From positions 1-64,000 of the forward strand of contig CAIJZY010000006.1 in assembly GCA_903825285.1 (NCBI GenBank): DNA of 64,000 nt, written 5' to 3'. Numbering within the stretch: the first letter of the stretch is position 1; each line of letters begins with the position of its first letter. The translations under genes and the position numbers were made by a program. Under the pieces are notes generated by a model. That model ran no database searches and was not told where the DNA came from. It was given only the letters and a program-made list of their open reading frames with translations. Shown in pieces: positions 1 to 9,229 of the stretch. Source of the DNA: an uncultured Opitutia bacterium (GTDB lineage Bacteria; Verrucomicrobiota; Verrucomicrobiia; Opitutales; Opitutaceae).

Positions 1-1
1 C

Positions 2-160
2 AACTGGAGCGACGACAAGATCGCCGCCGTCCTCACCTATGTCCGGGCCTCCTTCGGCAACAGCGCCAAGGCAATCACCGCCGAGCAGGTCACCGCCATC
101 CGCACCAAGGAAGGCGACCGCAAGGAGTGGTCACAGGAAGAACTGCTGAAGCTCCCGTAG
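2..160 (+). CDS. c-type cytochrome, C-terminal fragment (5' end outside window)
   Basis: Reading frame 2 is open from the window edge to a TAG at 158-160 and encodes 52 residues. The segment AVLTYVRASFGN resembles the last helix of class I cytochrome c domains, where a conserved Tyr/Val-Arg stretch packs on the haem. The CXXCH haem site would lie upstream, outside the window, so the haem claim is an inference from this helix. A good intrinsic terminator follows 24 bases later, so this is the last gene of its transcript. It could belong to a stand-alone cytochrome or to a larger dehydrogenase-type protein with a C-terminal cytochrome domain. Confidence 0.6.
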   Translation, partial: NWSDDKIAAVLTYVRASFGNSAKAITAEQVTAIRTKEGDRKEWSQEELLKLP

Positions 161-183
161 AGCAGAAACAGATTGCAATCTCC

Positions 184-212
184 AAGCCGCCTCAATCGAG
201 GCGGCTTTTTTT
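184..212 (+). terminator. intrinsic terminator of the cytochrome gene
   Basis: A perfect 10-bp stem (AAGCCGCCTC with GAGGCGGCTT, loop AATC) runs directly into a seven-T tract. It stands 24 bases after the cytochrome stop codon. Confidence 0.9.
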
Positions 213-429
213 GTCGCGAAAACAGGGGGAGGAAGATCGCGGGAAAGCCATGCTTGCGCTGGCATGGGCGATGGGACCTTCGTGGTAACCTGCATGCTCA
301 CTTGGCGTCTCTTAGAAATGCCCTCGGCCGTTTCTAGGTATTCTTATCTAGTTTCGCAGCGGTTACTTGCACAGCAAATTCACAATTGGTATATTGCATC
401 AGTCTGCCCTTAACGTAAATCTACCACCA

Positions 430-1047
430 ATGTTGCTCAGCATGCACATTCCGAAGACTGCGGGAGTCAGTTTCCGGAAAATCCTGGCCCAACTATATGG
501 ATCAGGATTTGTGCAATATTATTGGGAAATCACGGACGCGCACGGCCGCGTGCAGCGCGAGATTCCGACCGGCGCGACCTGCATTCATGGTCACTTCATG
601 GCCCATGCGCTGGCGGACAAGTTTCCTGAGGCCAAGCTGGTGACTTGGGTGCGTGATCCGGTGGACCGCGTGATCTCCTCCTATTTCCACCGCCTACGGG
701 AACCCGACTTGCGTCACCCCGTGTGCATGGAACTGCATGCGAAGAAGCTCTCGATCGTGGAGTATTCGCGGCTGGAGCTGGTGCGGAACGAAATGACGCG
801 GTTCTTTGGGGAGAGGCAGCCCGAGGATTTCGCCTTCATCGGCATGTTTGAGCAGCTGGAGCTTTCGATGGCCCGGTTCTTCGATGAGTTCTCACTGCCG
901 CCGGTGCCCATTCCCCGCGAAAATGTGAACCCGGAGCGGAGGACTCTGCATTATGAGATCAGCCCGTGCGAGCGGGAGCAGATCCTGGAGTTCAACGAAC
1001 GGGACGCCGAGCTTTACGCGAGCTGCATGGATCGCACCCGCGTCTGA
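430..1047 (+). CDS. sulfotransferase family protein
   Basis: A 205-residue protein that looks like a PAPS-dependent sulfotransferase of the Sulfotransfer_2 type, which transfers sulfate to carbohydrates. Near the N-terminus HIPKTAGVSF (residues 6-15) matches the 5'-phosphosulfate loop, and WVRDPVDRVISSY (about 73-85) matches the 3'-phosphate-binding motif of the family. The ATG at 430 is preferred; an in-frame TTG at 367 would add 21 residues with no family likeness, and the ATG at 442 is also possible. No clear Shine-Dalgarno sequence is visible. Family members that modify glycans are usually membrane-anchored, but this one shows no membrane segment. The flanking sequence from 215 to 430 is less G+C-rich than its neighbours, which hints at transfer. 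The substrate is unknown. Confidence 0.7.
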   Translation: MLLSMHIPKTAGVSFRKILAQLYGSGFVQYYWEITDAHGRVQREIPTGATCIHGHFMAHALADKFPEAKLVTWVRDPVDRVISSYFHRLREPDLRHPVCMELHAKKLSIVEYSRLELVRNEMTRFFGERQPEDFAFIGMFEQLELSMARFFDEFSLPPVPIPRENVNPERRTLHYEISPCEREQILEFNERDAELYASCMDRTRV

Positions 1048-1096
1048 GCGCCCAAGGCGCGAGGATCCGCGAATGGGTTTTCAAACAACCCTTCGC
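1048..1096. terminator. hairpins between convergent genes
   Basis: Two hairpins fill the 60 bases between the convergent sulfotransferase gene and hldD. GCGCC/GGCGC pairs around CAA at 1048-1060, and a longer stem (GCGAATGGGTT with AACCCTTCGC, one bulge) occupies 1069-1096. They could end transcription from either side. There is no long T tract, so the efficiency is uncertain. Confidence 0.45.
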
Positions 1097-1107
1097 AGCG
1101 CGTAGCG

Positions 1108-2106
1108 TCAGTCCCCGAGCTTCTTGCCGGTCACGAGGTAGCCCTGCACGTAGTCGCGCACGGCCTCGGCGAGGGGCGTCATCGGACGGACGTAGCCGCT
1201 GGCGCGCAGCTTGGCCACGTCGGCCTTCGTGAAGTACTGGTATTTGCCGCGCAGCGCCTCGGGCATGTCGATGAAATCGACCTTCGGTTCGCGGCCGAGG
1301 GCGGTGAAGATCGCGCGGGTGAGCGTGAGCCAGGTATTCGCCTCGCCGGACCCGAGGTTGTACAGGCCCGCCGCCATCGGCGCCTTCTCGGCGAAATGGA
1401 GGGTCATCTCGACCGCGTCCTTCACGTAGAGAAAGTCGCGCATCTGCTCGCCGTCCTTGTACTCCGGCCGGTGGCTCTTGAAGAGCTGCACCCGGCCCGA
1501 TGCCTGGATCTGCTGGTAGGCCTTGTTGACCAGCGAGCGCATGTCGCCCTTGTGGTCCTCGTTCGGGCCGAAGACGTTGAAATACTTCACGCCGACGATC
1601 CGCTTCAGCCAGCCGACCTGCTGCGCGTACTGGTCGAACAGGTGCTTCGAGTAGCCGTACATGTTCAGCGGCCGCAGCCGCCCAAGGTCCTCCGCGCGGT
1701 CGTCCATGCCCTGCGCACCGTCGCCGTACGTGGCGGCCGACGAGGCGTAGATGAACCGGGCGCTGTGCTCCAGCGACCAGGCGGCGAGCTCCTTCGTCAC
1801 GTTGTAATTGTTGTCGACCAGGTAACCGGCGTTGCGCTCGGTTGTGGACGAGCATGCGCCGAGGTGAAACACAGTCGTGAACGTGCCGAAGGCCCGCGGA
1901 TTGGCCGCGAGGTGGCGGCGGAAGGCGTCGGCCTCGACGTAGTCATGAAACTTCAGCGGGACCAGGTTCCGCCACTTCTCATCGGTGCCGAGGACGTCGG
2001 TCACGACGATGTCCGTGTGGCCGCGCTGGTTCAGGGCCCAGACGAGGGCGCTGCCGATGAAGCCGGCGCCACCGGTGACGAGGATGCGGCCGGAAAGTGA
2101 GCTCAT
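1108..2106 (-). CDS. hldD: ADP-L-glycero-D-manno-heptose 6-epimerase
   Basis: The 332-residue enzyme epimerises ADP-D-glycero- to ADP-L-glycero-beta-D-manno-heptose, the last step in making the heptose used in LPS inner core. It is an extended SDR. The Rossmann glycine motif TGGAGFIGS is at residues 11-19, and the catalytic Y150-x-x-x-K154 pair lies in NMYGYSKH, with the usual SSAATYG stretch before it. Length is close to the E. coli enzyme (about 310). It overlaps the proC stop by four bases (ATGA), so it is translationally coupled behind proC. Presence of the gene argues for a heptose-containing LPS. The fold family also includes UDP-glucose epimerases, but the sequence pattern, including the FHLGACSSTTE stretch, is that of HldD. 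Confidence 0.93.
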   Translation of the reverse strand: MSSLSGRILVTGGAGFIGSALVWALNQRGHTDIVVTDVLGTDEKWRNLVPLKFHDYVEADAFRRHLAANPRAFGTFTTVFHLGACSSTTERNAGYLVDNNYNVTKELAAWSLEHSARFIYASSAATYGDGAQGMDDRAEDLGRLRPLNMYGYSKHLFDQYAQQVGWLKRIVGVKYFNVFGPNEDHKGDMRSLVNKAYQQIQASGRVQLFKSHRPEYKDGEQMRDFLYVKDAVEMTLHFAEKAPMAAGLYNLGSGEANTWLTLTRAIFTALGREPKVDFIDMPEALRGKYQYFTKADVAKLRASGYVRPMTPLAEAVRDYVQGYLVTGKKLGD

Positions 2107-2915
2107 GCGTCCCTCGACATCTCCTCGGAACGGGCCTTGGCCGCAAGCACGGTCTCGCGCAGCGTGCCGCGGAAGTCGCGGGCCTCCATCTTGGTCAGGC
2201 CCGCCAGGGTCATGCCCTTGGGCGAGGTGACCTGGCGGCGCAGTTCCTCCGGGTCGGTGCCGGTCCGGGCCAGCAGGCGGGCCGCGCCGAGCACGGTCTC
2301 GACCGCCAGGTCCTTGGCCGTCTCGGCCGGCAGGCCGGCGGCGACGCCGCCGTCGCGCAGCGCGGCGGCAAACTCGAAGAGAAAGGCTGGGCCGCTGGCG
2401 CTGACGGCCGCCGCGGCATCCATGAGCGCCTCGTCAATCTCGACGACGCGACCCAGGGCGGTGAGGAGCATCTCCACCGTGGTGCGGTCGGCGGTGGACA
2501 GCGGCGCGAGGCTGCACCAGGCGGTCATGCCGGCACCGATGCGGGCGGGCGTGTTGGGCATGGCCCACACAATCGCGCGGGCGCGGGGGAAGGTCTGGGC
2601 GAGGCGGGCAGGGCGCTTGCCGGCGAGGACGGAGACGACGAGCTTGCCCGCCGTGAGCTCGGCCAGGCGGGGATCGGCGCCCGCGAGCTGCTGCGGCTTG
2701 AACGCCACCACGAGGGTGTCGGCGCTCGCCGTGAGGGCGGGCAGCGAGGAGGCGAGGGTGATGCCGGTGCGGGCGACGAGCGCGGCGGCGGTCGCCCCGC
2801 CGCCGCCGAGGCATGCGAGGTCGGCCGGGAGGGCCGCGCCCCGGGCCAGCAGACCGTCGACCATCGCCGAGGCCATGTTGCCGGCGCCGAGAAACGCATA
2901 GCGGGTCGTGCTCAT
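2103..2915 (-). CDS. proC: pyrroline-5-carboxylate reductase
   Basis: The 270-residue protein reduces pyrroline-5-carboxylate to proline with NAD(P)H, the last step of proline synthesis in the cytoplasm. The N-terminus carries the dinucleotide motif FLGAGNMASAM (from residue 9). The C-terminal half has the family pattern VSASGPAFLFEF and the VTSPKGMT segment that lines the substrate site. Length is typical (about 270). It is upstream of hldD on the same strand with a 4-bp ATGA overlap, so the two are co-transcribed despite unrelated pathways. Confidence 0.93.
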   Translation of the reverse strand: MSTTRYAFLGAGNMASAMVDGLLARGAALPADLACLGGGGATAAALVARTGITLASSLPALTASADTLVVAFKPQQLAGADPRLAELTAGKLVVSVLAGKRPARLAQTFPRARAIVWAMPNTPARIGAGMTAWCSLAPLSTADRTTVEMLLTALGRVVEIDEALMDAAAAVSASGPAFLFEFAAALRDGGVAAGLPAETAKDLAVETVLGAARLLARTGTDPEELRRQVTSPKGMTLAGLTKMEARDFRGTLRETVLAAKARSEEMSRDA

Positions 2916-2941
2916 GAAAGGGATGTGCGCGGGTAAGTACG

Positions 2942-2973
2942 GCCGGCCGGGGTCACCGTCCCGACTGGCCGGC
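2942..2973 (-). terminator. GC hairpin downstream of the receiver-kinase gene
   Basis: GCCGGCC at 2942-2948 pairs with GGCCGGC at 2967-2973. It lies 24 bases past the stop of the receiver-kinase gene and just upstream of proC. No T tract follows, so attenuation rather than full termination is likely. Confidence 0.3.
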
Positions 2974-2996
2974 TGCGGGGCATGCCGCCGGCGCGC

Positions 2997-4130
2997 TCAG
3001 GCGTTGCCGACGCGACGGGCCTTCTGCTCGAGCGGATTGAGCAGGGTGGCGACGGCGCCGCCGCCCTCGCGGTCGGTGAGGGTCACCTCGCCATCGAGGT
3101 TGCGCAGCGAGTGCCGGGCGATGGTCAGGCCCATGCCCACGCCGACGGTGTGCTTGGAGCTGATGAACGGCTCGAAGACGCGGTCGCGGATCTCCGCGTC
3201 GATACCGCGGCCCTGGTCCTCGACGCGCACCTGCAGGTATTTCCGGCCGCCGGGCTTTTCCACCAGCTCGGTGTGGATCGTGATCGGGCGGGCACCGGTG
3301 TGGTCGGAGCCGTAGGCCTCGTAGGCGTTGATCAGGACCTTGGAGACGACCTCCTCGAAGATCTCGTAGTTGGTGTCGAAGATGAACTCGCCGAGCGGAT
3401 TGTCGATGGTCACCGGCGCGGTGAGCGAGTTCTCGATGTGGAAGCGCTGGATGCTGCCCTGGAGCAGGTGCTGCAGGTTGCCCTTGGCGAGCGGCGGGCT
3501 GGTCTTCACCAGCAGCAGGCTGAGCTGCTTGATGATCGAGACGATGCGGCCGATGGCCTCCTCCACGTGCTGGGCGTTCTTCTTCACCTGCTCCGGCTTG
3601 TCGTGGTAGGCCTTGATCAGGTCGAGGTGGCCCATCACGACGCCGAGGAGGTTGTTGAGGTTGTGGGCGATGCCCTGCGTCACCGCCCCGATCGTCGAGG
3701 CCCGGCGGGCGTCCACCAGCCGGCGCTGCAGCTCGATCATCTCGCGGTTGACGGAGACGAAGCGCAGCTGCGTCTGCACGCGGGCCAGCGTCTCGTCGAG
3801 GTCGATCGGCTTGGTGATGTAGTCGACGGCGCCGACGTTGAGGCCCTCGATCTTGCCCTCCTTCGAGGTGCGCGCGGTGACGAAGATCACGGGGATCGTG
3901 CGGGTGTCATCCGACGCCTGCAGGCGCTGGCACACCTCGATGCCGTCCATGTCCGGCATCATCACGTCGAGCAGGATCAGGTCGGGCCGGTCCTTGCGCA
4001 CAAGGTCGAGCGCCTCGAGGCCGTTGTAGGCCGCGAGGACGCGCATGTTCTCCCGCTCCAACTTCCGCTTCAGCAGCTGGACGTTGATGGGCTGGTCATC
4101 GACAATCAGGATCGTGGGGGCGGCGCTCAT
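2997..4130 (-). CDS. response regulator with C-terminal histidine kinase module
   Basis: A 377-residue cytoplasmic signalling protein with the receiver domain first. The receiver occupies about residues 5-122, with the acidic pair D11/D12, phospho-acceptor D55 (LILLDVMMPDMDG) and K107 (YITKPID). A coiled linker leads to a dimerisation helix with H156 in TQGIAHNLNNLL. The ATPase domain has the N box (KVLINAYEAY), G1 (VEDQGRGID), the F box (FEPFISSK) and G2 (GVGMGLTIA). The residue after H156 is Asn, not the usual Glu or Asp; AHNxNN variants occur in other bacterial kinases, so it need not be dead. No DNA-binding or sensor domain is present, so it probably takes phosphate from another kinase. 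The start is the ATG before the receiver; the open frame continues far upstream but runs antisense through folD. Output unknown. Confidence 0.85.
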   Translation of the reverse strand: MSAAPTILIVDDQPINVQLLKRKLERENMRVLAAYNGLEALDLVRKDRPDLILLDVMMPDMDGIEVCQRLQASDDTRTIPVIFVTARTSKEGKIEGLNVGAVDYITKPIDLDETLARVQTQLRFVSVNREMIELQRRLVDARRASTIGAVTQGIAHNLNNLLGVVMGHLDLIKAYHDKPEQVKKNAQHVEEAIGRIVSIIKQLSLLLVKTSPPLAKGNLQHLLQGSIQRFHIENSLTAPVTIDNPLGEFIFDTNYEIFEEVVSKVLINAYEAYGSDHTGARPITIHTELVEKPGGRKYLQVRVEDQGRGIDAEIRDRVFEPFISSKHTVGVGMGLTIARHSLRNLDGEVTLTDREGGGAVATLLNPLEQKARRVGNA

Positions 4131-4168
4131 GCGGGAGGGAGATAAGCGACTGCCCGGCGGAGCGCAAG

Positions 4169-5044
4169 CTACTGCGCAGCCTGTAGGCGAAAGGCCTTGA
4201 CCGTGTTTTTCATCAGCATGGCCACGGTCATGGGCCCGACGCCACCGGGCACCGGGGTGATCTTGCTGGCCAGGGGGGACACCGTCGGGAAGTGGACGTC
4301 GCCGGTGAGGCGATAGCCGGTCTTCTTGGTCGCGTCCGCCACGCGGTTGATGCCCACGTCGATCACGACGGCGCCGGGCTTGACCATGGCGGCGGTCACG
4401 AACTCGGCCCGGCCGATGGCGGCGATGAGCACGTCGGCCTGCCGCGTGATGGCGGGCAGGTTGCTGGTCTGGGAATGGCAGACGGTCACGGTGCCGTTGG
4501 CGCCGGCCTTCTTCTGCAGGGCGAGGAGGGCGACGGGCTTGCCGACGATGAGCGAGCGGCCCAGCACGACGACATGCTTGCCCTTCAGGTCCACGCCGCT
4601 GCGGGCCAGCAGCTCCATGATGCCGGCGGGCGTGCAGGACACGAAGCCGGTGGGATCCTCCTGCGCAATCTTGCCGAGGTTCAGCGTGTTGAAGCCGTCC
4701 ACGTCCTTGGCCGCCGAGACGCGGCGGAAAACCGCCACCTCGTCCATGTGCTTCGGCAGCGGCGACTGCACCAGGATGCCGTCCACGGTCGGATCGGCAT
4801 TGAGCTCGTCGAGCAGCTTGAACAGGTCCGCCTGCGTGATCGTGATCGGCGGCAGGATGACCCGGCTGGTGATGCCGATCTCGACCGCCGTCTTCTCCTT
4901 CTTCTTCACGTACGAGACGGATGCTGGGTCCTCCCCCACGCGCACGAGGGCGATGCACGGCTTGCGTCCGGGAAAGGACGCGACCTCGGCCTTGAGTTCG
5001 GCAATTATCTTTGCGGCGATGACATTTCCGTCGATGAGTTCCAT
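4169..5044 (-). CDS. folD: methylenetetrahydrofolate dehydrogenase/cyclohydrolase
   Basis: The 291-residue bifunctional enzyme interconverts 5,10-methylene-, 5,10-methenyl- and 10-formyl-tetrahydrofolate, feeding purine and formyl-Met synthesis. The substrate site shows Y45-x-x-x-K49 (SYVKKKEK, with the catalytic Lys) and VQSPLPKHM at 92-100. The NADP-binding segment GRSLIVGKP is at 162-170, followed by CHSQT and the C-terminal [12 protein letters not shown]. All family signatures are intact and the length is normal. It lies 38 bases upstream of the receiver-kinase gene on the same strand. Confidence 0.95.
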   Translation of the reverse strand: MELIDGNVIAAKIIAELKAEVASFPGRKPCIALVRVGEDPASVSYVKKKEKTAVEIGITSRVILPPITITQADLFKLLDELNADPTVDGILVQSPLPKHMDEVAVFRRVSAAKDVDGFNTLNLGKIAQEDPTGFVSCTPAGIMELLARSGVDLKGKHVVVLGRSLIVGKPVALLALQKKAGANGTVTVCHSQTSNLPAITRQADVLIAAIGRAEFVTAAMVKPGAVVIDVGINRVADATKKTGYRLTGDVHFPTVSPLASKITPVPGGVGPMTVAMLMKNTVKAFRLQAAQ

Positions 5045-5100
5045 GGGAAAAGTGTCCGGCCGCCGACCGCAGGAGGGCGGCCCGGGAAAACGGGGGCGCC

Positions 5101-5922
5101 CTACTTGAGCTGCAGGCTCTCGACCTCGATCACGATGTCGGGCGTGCCCGGCACGGCCTTGCCCGCGCCATACACGACCACCACGTGGCCGATGTAATTG
5201 TCGATCTGCTCGGTGAGCAGGAGCTTGCTGATGTCCAGGTAAGCGTACCGCGAGCCGGAGTCGTCGTTCAGCGCCCAGTCGTACGGCCGGCGGGGCTTGA
5301 AGGCGCTCCGCGTGGACACGAACCGACCCTGGAAAAGGCGCGGCAGCATGCTCGAGCCACCGTCGCCGAGATTGACGACCGGCACCGCCCGGCCGGGGGT
5401 GGTCACGCCGTAGGCGAGGGGCGCGACGGGCGCGGCGTCCACGACGTTGGAGCGCGCCGGGATCGGGGCGGGGGCGGCGGCGGTCGCCGGCACATAGGTG
5501 GACGGGCCGCTGACATGGATGAAGGCCGTGACCTTCTTCTCCAGGCGGATCTGCGTGTACTTGCCGTGCAGGCCGGTGATGTCGGTCTTGTCCGTGGCCT
5601 CGAAGGTGGTGAGCTCGACCGCCCCGGCCTTGGGGGCGAGGTAGACGGCGGCGCCGGGGCGGACATCAAGGTTCTTCAGGATGTCGCCGTTCTTCACATA
5701 ACCGTCGAACGGGCCCGGCAGCTCGACGGCCATCCAGCCGGCGGGCGTGGTGGCGGGGGCGGTGGTGGACGGGACCGGCTCGCTGCCGGCCTTGAGGTAG
5801 GTGATGATGGCGGAGGAATCGTCCGGCTTGACGTGGACGGCGGTGGTTCCGATCAGGGGTGCGGCGACGGCGGCCAGGGCGGTCGTGAGCAGCAGGGCGG
5901 CGAGACGGAGGTTAGTCTTCAT
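5101..5922 (-). CDS. secreted SH3-like protein of unknown function
   Basis: A 273-residue exported protein. Residues 1-20 form a typical signal peptide ([20 protein letters not shown], cut before APL). Residues 22 to about 90 look like a bacterial SH3-type beta fold, with a phrase resembling [20 protein letters not shown] of such domains, and a second similar beta segment spans about 92-150. A Pro/Ala-rich linker follows, then a beta-rich C-terminal region. Bacterial SH3 domains commonly bind peptidoglycan peptides, so an envelope role is likely but unproven. The start overlaps the end of the pseudouridine synthase gene by 11 bases, so the two are coupled. Not recognised beyond this. Confidence 0.7.
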   Translation of the reverse strand: MKTNLRLAALLLTTALAAVAAPLIGTTAVHVKPDDSSAIITYLKAGSEPVPSTTAPATTPAGWMAVELPGPFDGYVKNGDILKNLDVRPGAAVYLAPKAGAVELTTFEATDKTDITGLHGKYTQIRLEKKVTAFIHVSGPSTYVPATAAAPAPIPARSNVVDAAPVAPLAYGVTTPGRAVPVVNLGDGGSSMLPRLFQGRFVSTRSAFKPRRPYDWALNDDSGSRYAYLDISKLLLTEQIDNYIGHVVVVYGAGKAVPGTPDIVIEVESLQLK

Positions 5923-6712
5923 GGTCGAGGTCGGAGGGAAGAGTGGAGGCTTCGAGCGCGGCGCGCGGCGTGGAGGGAGTATGGAACAACAGTTCGATCT
6001 CCTTGATAGAAAGTTGTTTCATCGCGTGCAACGGGATTCCCTTCAACCGCAGGGCCCCGATCTGGTAGCGGCGCAGCCGTTTCACGTCGTAGCCGAGGAG
6101 CGTGAAGAGCTGGCGGATCTCCCGCTTCTTGCCGTGGTGCATGTGCACGTCGAGGTGGGTCGAGCCCTGGCTGGCGCCGGGATTCACGAGGGCGGCGCGC
6201 TCGACCTTGAGCCGCTCGCCCTCGATCACGACGCCCTTGATCAGCTGCGTCAGGCGCGACGCGGGGAAGGGCTGCTTGAGAATCACGTAATAGCGCTTCA
6301 CCACCACGTTCGACGGGTGCATCAGCCGGTGGGCGAGGTCGCCGTCGGTCGTGAGGATCACCAGGCCCTCGCTGTCCATGTCCAGCCGGCCCGCGCAGAA
6401 GAAACGGTACTTGGCGAACTCGCGGGGCAGCACGCTGAAGATCGTGTCGGCGTGGTGCGGGTCGTCGTTCGAGCAGACCAGGCCGCGGGGCTTGTTCATC
6501 GCGAGCGTGATGCGTGGCTGGGGCGTGGCGCGGACGGACTTCCCGCTCACGGTCACCTTGTCGACCCCGGGGGTGATTTTCTGGCCGAGCGTGGCCTTGG
6601 CGCCGTTCACCCAGACCTCGCCCTGCGCGATCAGTGCCTCGGCCGAGCGGCGCGAGCAGACACCGGCCTCGGCGATGAACTTCTGCAGGCGGATGGGCTC
6701 GGCGGCGGTCAT
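5912..6712 (-). CDS. rRNA pseudouridine synthase, RsuA/RluB family
   Basis: A 266-residue enzyme that isomerises a specific uridine in rRNA. An N-terminal S4 RNA-binding domain (about residues 7-54, LQKFIAEAGVCSRRSAEALI) precedes the catalytic domain with AMNKPRGLVCS and the active-site Asp in CAGRLDMDSEGL (D111). The C-terminal half has HHGKKREIRQLF, typical of the RluB/RluE/RsuA group. Domain order and length fit RluB best (23S rRNA U2605 in E. coli), but RsuA cannot be excluded from sequence reading alone. The start is the ATG directly before the S4 domain; the same frame stays open upstream only because it is antisense to the next gene. Confidence 0.88.
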   Translation of the reverse strand: MTAAEPIRLQKFIAEAGVCSRRSAEALIAQGEVWVNGAKATLGQKITPGVDKVTVSGKSVRATPQPRITLAMNKPRGLVCSNDDPHHADTIFSVLPREFAKYRFFCAGRLDMDSEGLVILTTDGDLAHRLMHPSNVVVKRYYVILKQPFPASRLTQLIKGVVIEGERLKVERAALVNPGASQGSTHLDVHMHHGKKREIRQLFTLLGYDVKRLRRYQIGALRLKGIPLHAMKQLSIKEIELLFHTPSTPRAALEASTLPSDLDHED

Positions 6713-6817
6713 GGTGGTCTGGTCAGTTGGCGGCAGAATTCCCGGCGTAGCAAGCCTGCGCACCGCTGAAACCAGGCTTGCCAGCGGCCGCAACCGCCGC
6801 CTTTTTTCCCGCACCCC

Positions 6818-7975
6818 ATGGCCGACTCGCTTTACTCGAAGGACCATCCGTTTCCCGCGCGCATGACGGAAAGCCGGCTCCTGACCCGGCCGGGCTCCGC
6901 CAAGGAAACGCGCCACTTCGTGGTCAGCCTCGCGGGCAGCGGCCTGCACTACAAGGCGGGTGACTCCCTGGGCGTCTTCCCGGAGAATCGTGCCACCGAG
7001 GTGGACGAGATCATCGCGCGCCTGGGCGCGACCGGCGACGAGCCCGTCTCGCCCGCCATGCTCAAGCTCCCGGCGCCGCTGCCGTTCCGTGAGGTGCTCC
7101 GGTCCCGGGTCGCGCTGGCCGGCCCGACGCGGAAGATCGTCGAGACGCTCGCCGGCAAGGCGACGCACCCGGACGAGCGCTCCCGGCTGGCCGGCCTGCT
7201 GCAGCCCGAGTCCAAGGACCTGCTGGCCTCCTTCCTGGAGCAGCGCGAGTTCGCGGACCTGCTCGCGGAGTTTCCCAGCGCGCGGCTCACGCCGCAGGAG
7301 CTGGTGGACCACCTGCGCAAGCTGATGCCCCGGCTCTACTCGATCGCCTCGTCGGCCCGCGTCCATCCGGAGGAGATCCACCTCACCGTGGCCGTCGTGC
7401 GCTACACGACCAACCACCGCGAGCGGGCGGGGGTGTGCTCGACCTTCCTCGCGGACCGCGTGCAGGTGGGGACGACGCCCGTGCCGGTGTTCGTGTCCCA
7501 TTCCCATTTCGGCCCGCCCGAGGACGGCGCGCGGGACTGCATCATGGTCGGCCCGGGCACGGGCATCGCGCCCTTCCGCGCCTTTGTGCAGGACCGCGTG
7601 GCGGCCGGCGCGACCGGGCGCAACTGGGTCTTCTTCGGCGACCAGCACCGGGCCACGGACTTCCTGTACGAGTCCGAGTGGCGCCAGTACCTCGCCGCGG
7701 GCCAGGTGGCACGCGTGGACACCGCGTTCTCGCGGGACCAGCTCACGAAGGTCTACGTGCAGGACCGCATGCGGGAGCACGCCGCCGAGCTTTGGGCGTG
7801 GCTCAAGGGCGGCGCCCATTTCTACGTGTGCGGCGACGCCAAGCGCATGGCAAAGGACGTGGACACGGCGCTCCTCGACGTGGTCGCCCAGCAGGGCGGC
7901 ATGGATGTGGCCGCGGCGGCGGAATACGTGAAGCAGCTCAAGAAGGACAAGCGCTACCAGCGCGACGTGTACTAG
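6818..7975 (+). CDS. CysJ-type NADPH flavoprotein reductase lacking the flavodoxin domain
   Basis: The 385-residue protein matches the FAD- and NADPH-binding half of sulfite reductase alpha subunit and cytochrome P450 reductase. FAD contacts are RLYSIASS (172-179) and GVCSTFLAD (205-213); the NADPH side has GPGTGIAPFR (245-254), a FYVCGDAKRM stretch near 325 and the terminal aromatic Tyr that stacks on FAD. There is no N-terminal FMN/flavodoxin domain: the FAD part starts within about 15 residues of the initiator. It must take its partner flavodoxin, or a CysI-like subunit, from elsewhere. Compact reductases of this kind are annotated as sulfite reductase alpha subunits in other phyla. Divergent from the pseudouridine synthase gene; fabG follows on the same strand. 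Confidence 0.85.
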   Translation: MADSLYSKDHPFPARMTESRLLTRPGSAKETRHFVVSLAGSGLHYKAGDSLGVFPENRATEVDEIIARLGATGDEPVSPAMLKLPAPLPFREVLRSRVALAGPTRKIVETLAGKATHPDERSRLAGLLQPESKDLLASFLEQREFADLLAEFPSARLTPQELVDHLRKLMPRLYSIASSARVHPEEIHLTVAVVRYTTNHRERAGVCSTFLADRVQVGTTPVPVFVSHSHFGPPEDGARDCIMVGPGTGIAPFRAFVQDRVAAGATGRNWVFFGDQHRATDFLYESEWRQYLAAGQVARVDTAFSRDQLTKVYVQDRMREHAAELWAWLKGGAHFYVCGDAKRMAKDVDTALLDVVAQQGGMDVAAAAEYVKQLKKDKRYQRDVY

Positions 7976-8033
7976 CCGCGCGCTGCGCGGCGGGCGTAAG
8001 ACGGGGCCGAGGATCCGGCGGCTGGATTTTTTT

Positions 8034-8068
8034 CTGTTCCTCCGCCCTTGTCCCTGTTCCCTTCTCCA
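8034..8068. repeat. one-armed heptad array upstream of fabG
   Basis: Five consecutive seven-base words in strict register, CTGTTCC at 8034 through TTCTCCA at 8062-8068, each C/T-rich and ending mostly in CC. They follow a T7 run (8027-8033). No matching inverted arm is visible nearby. It looks like a half version of the paired word arrays seen elsewhere in the window. Confidence 0.5.
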
Positions 8069-8086
8069 GCGCGCCACGCGCTCCCC

Positions 8087-8836
<750 letters not shown>

Positions 8837-8865
8837 ACCCTCCACCCCACTGGATCTTACCCAAT

Positions 8866-9129
8866 ATGGCTGACCAAAAAACTATCGAACAGCGCGTCAA
8901 AGAGATCATCGTTAATCAGCTCAACGTGAACGAGGAGCAGATTACCCCGACGGCTTCTTTTCTGGATGATCTTGGCGCCGATTCGCTCGACACCGTCGAG
9001 CTCATCATGGCTTTCGAGGAGGAATTCAAGGACGAGATCAAGGGTGAGATTCCCGAGACGGATGCCGAGAAGCTCCAGACGGTCGGCCAAGTGATCGACT
9101 ACATCAAAGGCAAAGCCGGCAAGGCCTGA
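8866..9129 (+). CDS. acpP: acyl carrier protein
   Basis: An acidic 87-residue protein carrying the growing acyl chain on phosphopantetheine. The attachment Ser is S40 in [11 protein letters not shown], the classic DSL motif. The length is slightly above the usual 78 because of a C-terminal GKAGKA tail. The ATG at 8866 gives the normal ACP N-terminus ([15 protein letters not shown]); an upstream in-frame ATG at 8833, overlapping the end of fabG, would add 11 unlikely residues. It sits between fabG and fabF, the standard fab order, with a terminator after it. Confidence 0.97.
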   Translation: MADQKTIEQRVKEIIVNQLNVNEEQITPTASFLDDLGADSLDTVELIMAFEEEFKDEIKGEIPETDAEKLQTVGQVIDYIKGKAGKA

Positions 9130-9150
9130 GCTTTCCCCGTTAGACTTTCT

Positions 9151-9199
9151 GGCGTTCTGCCTGTTTCCCGCGCGGAAATTTCTGGCAGGACGCCTTTTT
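9151..9199 (+). terminator. terminator between acpP and fabF
   Basis: GGCGTTCTGCC (9151-9161) pairs with GGCAGGACGCC (9184-9194), with an inner TTTCC/GGAAA hairpin, followed by five T. It would let acpP be expressed at a different level from fabF, as is common because ACP is needed in excess. Confidence 0.8.
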
Positions 9200-9229
9200 G
9201 TTTTCTGAGATTCACCCCGCTTTCTTGCC

